Assembly (NCBI GenBank): GCA_045537695.1 | Contig: JAZSQB010000078.1 | Coordinates: forward strand, 1-10,641 | Length of the DNA: 10,641 nt | Source: RGIG2041 sp045537695 | Lineage (GTDB): Bacteria; Bacillota; Clostridia; UBA1381; UMGS1253 | Reading direction: 5' to 3' | Shown here: positions 5,988-10,641 of the stretch, piece by piece | How the letters are laid out: every line of letters begins with the position of its first letter | Numbering within the stretch: position 1 is the stretch's first letter | Notes under the pieces: generated by a model | What the model was told of the DNA's origin: nothing | The model's input: only the letters and a program-made list of their open reading frames with translations | Databases searched by the model: none | Program-made: the position numbers and the translations under genes

Positions 5988-8363
5988 TTGGAGAATAAAG
6001 CTTTAAGAATTTTAGAATTTGATAAAATCATTAAAACGATGGCGGAGTTTACGACAAGTTCCGCCGTTGTCGACCGCATTTTAGCACTTGCGCCGACGAC
6101 GGAGCTTTCTGAGGCTGTAGCTTGGCAGAAAGAAACCACGGAAGCGACGGGACTTCTGTTGCGTTTTGGCTATCCAAAAAGTATGTCTGCGCCGCAGGTG
6201 ACGGGGGCGGTGCGCCGCTCGATGCTTGGCGGACTTTTGTCAGCGCGCGATTTGTTGCAGGTGGCAAGCCTTTTGTCTATGGCGCGTCTGACAAAGCAGT
6301 ATTTAGCGCAGGCGGATGCGGATGAATATCCGATTCTGACAGGACTTGCATCGGCGCTTACACCGGTCAAGCCTTTGGAAGAAAAAATTGGTTTGTGTAT
6401 TTTAGATGAAAACGAAATTGCGGACGGTGCGAGCGCACAGCTTGCGTCCATCCGTCGCAAAATGCATAACTTACAGGATAAAATCAAAGAGATGATTGAT
6501 GGGATTGTGCGATCGGGCAAGTATCAGAAGTATCTGCAGGATGCGCTTGTGACGATGCGCGGTGGCAGATATGTCATTCCGGTCAAGGCAGAGCATCGGA
6601 GCGAAATTCCGGGCGTGGTCCACGACACCTCTTCCACAGGCGCAACGCTGTTTATTGAGCCGATGAGTGTGGTCAATGCAAACAATGAAATCCGTGACCT
6701 TGCTGCGCAGGAGCAGGCGGAAATCGAGCGCATTTTGGCGGAGCTTTCCGCAGAGGTGAGCGAATACGGCGAGGCGATTGTTGCAAACTATAACACGCTT
6801 TGCGAAATTGATTTTATCTTCTGTAAGGGTAAACTTTCCGTAAAATACGGTTGTATCGAGCCTAAGTTAAATGACCGCGGTGAGGTGTATATTAAACGTG
6901 GACGCCATCCGCTGATTAACGCACGCAATGTCGTGGCAAACGATATTTATCTCGGCAAGGATTTTGATACGCTTGTGATTACCGGTCCAAATACGGGCGG
7001 TAAAACCGTAACGCTGAAAACCATCGGTCTGTTTTCACTGATGGCGGCGAGCGGTCTGCATATTCCGGCAAACGACAATTCCGAAATGGCGGTCTTTTCG
7101 TCTGTCTGGGCAGACATTGGCGACGAGCAGAGCATTGAGCAGAATTTGTCGACGTTTTCTTCGCATATGAAAAATATCACCGGCATTTTAGTGCAGGCCG
7201 GCTATAATTCTTTGGTACTGTTCGACGAATTGGGTGCTGGTACTGACCCGGTCGAGGGTGCGGCACTGGCAGTGTCAATTTTAGAGCATTTGCGCCAAAA
7301 AGGAGCAAAGGTAGCGGCAACAACGCACTACAGTGAGCTGAAGCTTTTTGCACTGTCCACTCCGGGCGTGTGCAATGCATCGTGCGAGTTTAATGTACAG
7401 ACCCTGCAACCGACATACAAGCTTTTAGTCGGCGTGCCGGGCAAATCTAATGCGTTTGCGATTTCTGAGCGCCTTGGTTTAAATAAGGCGATTATAGAGC
7501 GCGCGAAAGCCATTATGAGCGATGAGGATGTCCGCTTTGAGGATGTTATCGGCGATTTGCAGGAAAGCCGCCGCGTTGCAGATGAAGAGGCAAAACGTGC
7601 TGTGACCATCCGCTCTGAAATGGATAAGCTCAGAAAAACGATGGAAATGCAGAAAAGCGAGCTTGATGGCAGACGCAAAAAGATTTTAGACGAAGCGCGC
7701 CAGGAGGCAAGACGCATTATTTTGGATGCGAAGGAAGAAAGTGCGCAGGTTATTAAAGAATTAAACAAGCTGAAAAAGAATATCCGTGCCGAGGGTGCGG
7801 ACAGAACGATTGAGGAAAGCCGCCGCCGCTTGAAGGGCAAGGCGGATGCGATTGACGCATCGTTTAGTGATGTTATCAAGGTGAAAAAGCACACCGAGGC
7901 ACCGGCAACCGTTGCGGTTGGTGATTTTGTCGAGGTAGTAACCATCGGGCAGCCGGCAGAGGTGTTAAAGGCACCCGACGGCGCGGGCAATGTGTACGTG
8001 CAGTGCGGTACGCTGAAAATGAATGTAAAACTCTCCGATTTGCGCTTGGCTGAGCGCCCGCAGGAGCCGAAAAAGCGCAAGCGCGCGCCGCAGCAGGGCA
8101 CGTATGTATCGCGCAGAGCGGATGTAAAGAGCGAAATTGATTTGCGCGGACAGATGCTTGAAGATGCCCTCTATGAGGTGGATAAGTATCTGGCAGATGC
8201 CTACAGCGCGGGGCTCGGGCAGGTCAGCATTATTCACGGTAAGGGTACGGGTGTGCTCCGAAATGGTATTGCGGATTTTTTAAAGAAACATAAGCTGGTA
8301 AAAAGCTATCGTCTTGGACTGTATGGCGAAGGCGAAAACGGCGTGACGATTGTGGAACTTTAA
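5988..8363 (+). CDS. mutS2: MutS2 family ATPase/nuclease with Smr domain
   Basis: This 791-aa protein is a full-length MutS2, related to mismatch-repair MutS but lacking its mismatch-recognition domain. In related bacteria it is linked to suppression of recombination, and in Bacillus subtilis to rescue of collided ribosomes. Domains in order: MutS core/lever helices (about 1-310); ATPase with Walker A GPNTGGKT (333-340), Walker B LVLFDE (409-414) and the following GAGTDPVEGAA; a charged coiled coil rich in Arg, Glu and Lys (about 515-620); a small KOW-like beta region (about 640-690); and a C-terminal Smr domain with DLRG (718-721) and HGKGTG (750-755). All catalytic motifs look intact. The start is TTG at 5988: no ATG lies near, GGGAG sits 10 nt upstream, and MENKALRILEFDKI aligns with known MutS2 N-termini. 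It follows a long structured leader, and no clear terminator separates it from the veg promoter. Confidence 0.96.
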   Translation: MENKALRILEFDKIIKTMAEFTTSSAVVDRILALAPTTELSEAVAWQKETTEATGLLLRFGYPKSMSAPQVTGAVRRSMLGGLLSARDLLQVASLLSMARLTKQYLAQADADEYPILTGLASALTPVKPLEEKIGLCILDENEIADGASAQLASIRRKMHNLQDKIKEMIDGIVRSGKYQKYLQDALVTMRGGRYVIPVKAEHRSEIPGVVHDTSSTGATLFIEPMSVVNANNEIRDLAAQEQAEIERILAELSAEVSEYGEAIVANYNTLCEIDFIFCKGKLSVKYGCIEPKLNDRGEVYIKRGRHPLINARNVVANDIYLGKDFDTLVITGPNTGGKTVTLKTIGLFSLMAASGLHIPANDNSEMAVFSSVWADIGDEQSIEQNLSTFSSHMKNITGILVQAGYNSLVLFDELGAGTDPVEGAALAVSILEHLRQKGAKVAATTHYSELKLFALSTPGVCNASCEFNVQTLQPTYKLLVGVPGKSNAFAISERLGLNKAIIERAKAIMSDEDVRFEDVIGDLQESRRVADEEAKRAVTIRSEMDKLRKTMEMQKSELDGRRKKILDEARQEARRIILDAKEESAQVIKELNKLKKNIRAEGADRTIEESRRRLKGKADAIDASFSDVIKVKKHTEAPATVAVGDFVEVVTIGQPAEVLKAPDGAGNVYVQCGTLKMNVKLSDLRLAERPQEPKKRKRAPQQGTYVSRRADVKSEIDLRGQMLEDALYEVDKYLADAYSAGLGQVSIIHGKGTGVLRNGIADFLKKHKLVKSYRLGLYGEGENGVTIVEL

Positions 8364-8411
8364 TGATGTAATCTGCCTGTAATATTTTATTAACAAAAAT
8401 GCAAAACAATC

Positions 8412-8440
8412 TTGACTTATGGCGGAAAAAGTGATATTCT
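8412..8440 (+). promoter_or_regulatory. Sigma-A promoter of veg
   Basis: TTGACT (8412-8417) and TATTCT (8435-8440) are separated by 17 bp, placing initiation near 8447, about 25 nt before the veg ATG. The upstream open frame passes through this promoter, which supports the later start codon. The veg gene of B. subtilis is known for a very strong promoter. Confidence 0.75.
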
Positions 8441-8471
8441 ATTACTATCATGTATTAATGGGGTGTCTAAA

Positions 8472-8732
8472 ATGATAGAAAAAACAGACCTGATGATGGT
8501 CAAGAACAGTCTGCAGAAACATGTAGGCAAAAAAATCCGCTTGACTTCCAAAAAAGGTCGCAAAAGAGCTGTAGTCCGTCGAGGCACGATTGAAAATTTG
8601 TACCCCAGCATTTTTACTGTTCGTCTTGAAAATCTGCCGGAAGATAATGCGGAGCAGCGCTGTGTATCCTTCAGCTATGCTGATGTTTTAACAAAGAGTG
8701 TGGAAATCGTGATTTATAAAACGCAGGCATAA
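8472..8732 (+). CDS. veg: Veg family protein
   Basis: This 86-aa protein matches the Veg family (DUF1021), small cytoplasmic proteins; in B. subtilis Veg stimulates biofilm formation, by a poorly understood mechanism. Family landmarks: the LQKHVGKKIRLTSKKGRKR segment (15-33), which is strongly basic; RRGTIENLYPSIFTVRLE (36-53), corresponding to the ERSGILAETYPSVFVIQLD region of B. subtilis Veg; and the near-invariant SFSYADVLTKSVEI (66-79). Length is normal. The ATG at 8472 is chosen because it follows its own promoter (8412-8440) and a GGGGTG ribosome binding site, and because the N-terminus then matches the family in length. The common partner ispE does not follow here; rarA does, after a terminator hairpin. 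Confidence 0.92.
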   Translation: MIEKTDLMMVKNSLQKHVGKKIRLTSKKGRKRAVVRRGTIENLYPSIFTVRLENLPEDNAEQRCVSFSYADVLTKSVEIVIYKTQA

Positions 8733-8750
8733 AATATAAGGATAATCTCG

Positions 8751-8776
8751 AAACGGCATCTGCGGATGCTGTTTTT
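8751..8776 (+). terminator. Rho-independent terminator between veg and rarA
   Basis: A 10-bp stem pairs AAACGGCATC (8751-8760) with GATGCTGTTT (8765-8774), with one G-U pair and a TGCG loop, followed by further T residues. It ends 14 bp before the rarA ribosome binding site. It probably ends the abundant veg transcript while leaking some readthrough into rarA, since no good separate rarA promoter is seen. Confidence 0.75.
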
Positions 8777-8803
8777 CAGTTTAAGCCGAGAGGAGGCGAA
8801 ACC

Positions 8804-10072
8804 ATGGCAAGCCCGCTTGCAGATTTAATCCGTCCTGCGTCGCTCGAGGATGTGGTAGGGCAGACGCATCTGGTCGGTGATGACTGCGTGCTGCGCAGAC
8901 TCATCGATGGGAAAAAGATTCCGAACCTGATTTTCTACGGGCCGAGCGGTACGGGAAAAACAACAATTGCAAACATTATTGCAAAGCGTATGGAAAAGCC
9001 TTTGTATAAATTAAATGCAACGACCGCTTCCGTTGCGGATATCCGCAATGTGGTTAGTGAGCTCGATGGTGTGGAAGCCTCGGACGGTGCAATTCTCTAT
9101 TTAGATGAGATTCAGAATTTCAATAAAAAGCAGCAGCAGTCGCTCTTGGAGTTTATTGAAACCGGTAAGCTGACGCTGATTGCCTCTACAACCGAAAATC
9201 CGTATTTTTATATTTATAATGCGATTTTGTCGCGCTCGAATGTGTTTGAATTTAAACCGGTAGAGCCGGAGGAAATTGAAAAGGCGATTGCGCGCGCCGT
9301 TTCGATTTTGTCCAAGCAAATGGGGGTAACCGTTTGGGTTTCGCCCGATGCGATTCGCCACCTTGCCATCTGTGCCGGCGGCGATGTAAGAAAGGCGCTC
9401 AACAGCGTGGAAATGCTTGTGATGTCAACGGTGCCGGACAGTAGCGGCAACATTAAGGCGGGCGAAAAGGAAGCCTTGGCGGTAACGCAGAAGAAGGTGC
9501 TTCGTCATGACCGTGACGGCGACAGTCATTACGATGTGCTTTCCGCCTTTCATAAATCCATCCGCGGTTCGGATGTAAATGCAGGGCTCCATTATCTGGC
9601 GCGTATGCTTTCAGCAGGGGATATTATTTCGCCGAGCCGCCGGCTTTTAGCAATTGCATCCGAGGATGTCGGTATGGCATATCCACAGGCGGTTTCGATT
9701 GTAAAATCGTGCGTGGACAGTGCGATGCAGCTCGGTCTGCCGGAGGCAAGACTGCCGCTTGCGCAGGCGGTGATTGTGCTTGCAACTGCACCAAAATCCA
9801 ATGCGGTGGTTTGCGCGATTGATGCGGCAATGCGCGATATTGAAAAGAAGGATACGGGCAGCGTGCCGGCGAATTTGCAGGATGCACATTACAGTGGGGC
9901 ATCCAAGCTCGGGCACGGTGTGGGTTATATGTATCCGCACAGCTATCCGAATCACTATGTAAAACAGCAGTATCTGCCGGATGCCATTCGGGATGCGGTG
10001 TATTACGAACCGCAGGAAAACAAAAATGAGCAGGCACTCGCGGCATATTGGGAAAAGGTAAAAGGAGAATAA
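8804..10072 (+). CDS. rarA: Replication-associated recombination protein A (AAA+ ATPase)
   Basis: This 422-aa protein is RarA/MgsA, a clamp-loader-like AAA+ ATPase that acts at stalled or gapped replication forks. Its length matches B. subtilis RarA. The N-terminal PLADLIRPASLEDVVGQTHLVG is the family hallmark. The ATPase has Walker A GPSGTGKTT (46-54), Walker B ILYLDE (97-102), sensor 1 STTENPYF (128-135) with N132, the arginine-finger region LSRSNVFEF, and sensor 2 GGDVRKALN (192-200) with R196. The C-terminal tetramerisation part shows HYDVLSAFHKSIRGSDVNAGL-like sequence, IASEDVGMAYPQA and YPHSYPNHYVKQQYLP. Everything looks intact. The ATG at 8804 has AGGAGG 7 nt upstream. It lies 71 bp after veg behind a terminator hairpin, so expression may depend on readthrough or an unseen promoter. 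A strong terminator follows. Confidence 0.96.
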   Translation: MASPLADLIRPASLEDVVGQTHLVGDDCVLRRLIDGKKIPNLIFYGPSGTGKTTIANIIAKRMEKPLYKLNATTASVADIRNVVSELDGVEASDGAILYLDEIQNFNKKQQQSLLEFIETGKLTLIASTTENPYFYIYNAILSRSNVFEFKPVEPEEIEKAIARAVSILSKQMGVTVWVSPDAIRHLAICAGGDVRKALNSVEMLVMSTVPDSSGNIKAGEKEALAVTQKKVLRHDRDGDSHYDVLSAFHKSIRGSDVNAGLHYLARMLSAGDIISPSRRLLAIASEDVGMAYPQAVSIVKSCVDSAMQLGLPEARLPLAQAVIVLATAPKSNAVVCAIDAAMRDIEKKDTGSVPANLQDAHYSGASKLGHGVGYMYPHSYPNHYVKQQYLPDAIRDAVYYEPQENKNEQALAAYWEKVKGE

Positions 10073-10102
10073 AAGTCATAGGGCGAGTGTTCTTAAGGAT
10101 AT

Positions 10103-10136
10103 AACGGTTTTAGCCGGTAATTTACCGAAAATCGTT
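10103..10136 (+). other. Hairpin in the rarA 3' untranslated region
   Basis: AACGGTTTT (10103-10111) pairs with AAAATCGTT (10128-10136) with one G-U, and encloses the perfect inner palindrome CGGTAA/TTACCG (10115-10127). It has no T-tract, so it is not itself a standard terminator. It lies just ahead of the terminator at 10140-10178 and might stabilise the 3' end. Confidence 0.5.
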
Positions 10137-10139
10137 CAC

Positions 10140-10178
10140 AAAAATCCGCATTATACGCTAGTATGATGCGGATTTTTT
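10140..10178 (+). terminator. Rho-independent terminator of rarA
   Basis: A 16-bp stem (10140-10155 with 10162-10177, one T-G wobble) has a CGCTAG loop and a core ATCCGCAT/ATGCGGAT, and ends in six T residues. It lies 67 bp after the rarA stop. The A run on the left arm would also allow termination from the other strand. Confidence 0.9.
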
Positions 10179-10241
10179 ATATTCCTCTTTCCGACAAAAT
10201 TCCTCGCCTTACGGTGTGTACATATTAAGTATACTAATATT

Positions 10242-10282
10242 AAAGCCCGATTTTCTAAAACTTTAGAAAATCGGGCTTTTTA
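10242..10282. terminator. 18-bp perfect palindrome, terminator-like
   Basis: The arms at 10242-10259 and 10262-10279 are perfectly complementary over 18 bp (core GCCCGATTTTCTAAA), with only AC between them, and T residues follow on the plus strand. It works on paper as a terminator in both directions. It lies between the rarA terminator and the transposase remnant, so it may be a second insulator or belonged to a transcript now lost. Confidence 0.7.
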
Positions 10283-10299
10283 AGGCTTCTCCTTGATGA

Positions 10300-10536
10300 G
10301 AGGCTTGGTATCTGAATGCCCCTGTATATTTTGCAAAACCACATAAGCCTTGGCAACGTGGTACCAATGAAAATACAAATGATATTTTAAGATTCTTTTT
10401 CCCAAAAGGATTTAATTTTCACGAACTAAGCAAAGATGTTTTAGAACAAGTGGTTTTGTCTATCAATCTAAGACCTCGTAAATGCTTAGGTTGGAAATCG
10501 CCTTTTGAAGTTTTTTATGGTGTTGCACTTGCTTGA
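10300..10536 (+). pseudogene. C-terminal remnant of an IS30-family transposase
   Basis: The frame reads APVYFAKPHKPWQRGTNEN, then DILRFFFPKGFNFHELS, then INLRPRKCLGWKSPFEVFYG and ends at TGA 10534-10536. This is the C-terminal part of the IS30 DDE transposase: the Glu of the NEN motif (codon 10369-10371) is the last catalytic residue, and RPRKCLGWKSP is a family signature. Roughly 70-75 residues survive of a protein normally above 300. The frame is closed upstream by TGA at 10297-10299, no start codon or ribosome binding site precedes it, and both catalytic Asp residues are missing. It is a dead insertion-sequence fragment. The exact left break point and surviving right terminal repeat cannot be set from one copy. 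Confidence 0.85.
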
Positions 10537-10612
10537 CAATCTGCCCTGTCTGCAAGGCAGACTGGGAAATTTAAAAATAAATCTATAACCATATAGGCAT
10601 ATATTCAATTAT
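10537..10612. other. Non-coding tail after the IS30 remnant
   Basis: AT-rich sequence following the transposase stop contains a small GTCTGC/GCAGAC hairpin (around 10548-10562) that could mark the old right end of the insertion sequence. No gene is seen. Confidence 0.4.
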
Positions 10613-10641
10613 TTGACAACCTTATCTTCCTATGATAAAAT
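10613..10641 (+). promoter_or_regulatory. Strong sigma-A promoter at the right edge
   Basis: A perfect -35 TTGACA (10613-10618) and TAAAAT (10636-10641, one mismatch from consensus) are separated by 17 bp. It faces out of the window, so the gene it drives lies to the right. Its position just behind the insertion-sequence remnant leaves open whether the insertion sequence brought it. Confidence 0.75.

Noticed and set aside
5628..6139. Overlapping minus-strand frames upstream of acn and over the start of mutS2
   Set aside because: They cross both divergent promoters and the leader, have no ribosome binding sites and show no family similarity.
7328..8101. 257-codon minus-strand open frame opposite mutS2
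   Set aside because: It is the antisense shadow of the coiled-coil and Walker-region coding sequence, low-complexity and Ser/Leu rich, with no initiation signals.
8412..8471. 20-codon N-terminal extension of Veg
   Set aside because: It would encode the -35, spacer and -10 of the veg promoter and exceeds the family length.
10281..10320. Possible second copy of the palindromic element's left end (AAGGCTTCTCC...)
   Set aside because: Only loose resemblance to the 2162 end; too short and degenerate to call without a genome-wide alignment.

Overview
The window looks like chromosomal DNA of a low-to-moderate GC Firmicute, most likely an anaerobic Clostridia-class organism. The reasons are strong AGGAGG-type ribosome binding sites, textbook sigma-A promoters, a Veg-family gene, a MutS2 with Smr domain, a secreted protein with a copper-amine-oxidase-like stalk domain, and a palindrome-rich short repeat of a kind I recall from gut Clostridia (recalled, not searched). 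The genus cannot be told from the sequence.

Layout. 1-359: no gene, but two hairpins that read as minus-strand terminators. 360-1969 (minus): a decayed secreted polysaccharide deacetylase, broken by an in-frame TAA at codon 40 and by a frame change that also removed the first catalytic motif. 1970-2442: promoter of that pseudogene, a minus-strand terminator and a 267-bp non-coding element with imperfect terminal inverted repeats. 2443-5594 (minus): a two-gene operon, aconitase followed 2 bp later by a eukaryotic-type NADP isocitrate dehydrogenase, transcribed from a near-consensus promoter whose -10 region lies in a perfect 8+8 bp dyad. 5595-5987: divergent promoter region with a long, structured, apparently untranslated leader. 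5988-8363 (plus): mutS2 from a TTG start. 8472-8732: veg with its own promoter. 8751-8776: terminator or attenuator. 8804-10072: rarA/mgsA, followed by terminators. 10300-10536: C-terminal remnant of an IS30-family transposase. 10613-10641: a strong promoter firing out of the right edge.

How the genes work together. Aconitase and isocitrate dehydrogenase convert citrate to 2-oxoglutarate with NADPH formation, the oxidative branch that anaerobes use to feed glutamate synthesis; citrate synthase is not in the window. mutS2 and rarA are genome- or translation-maintenance genes transcribed in the opposite direction, with veg between them under separate control.

No clearly new multi-gene system is visible. 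The most unusual items are non-coding: the modular palindromic element at 2162-2428, the dyad over the acn promoter, and the roughly 250-nt structured leader before mutS2.
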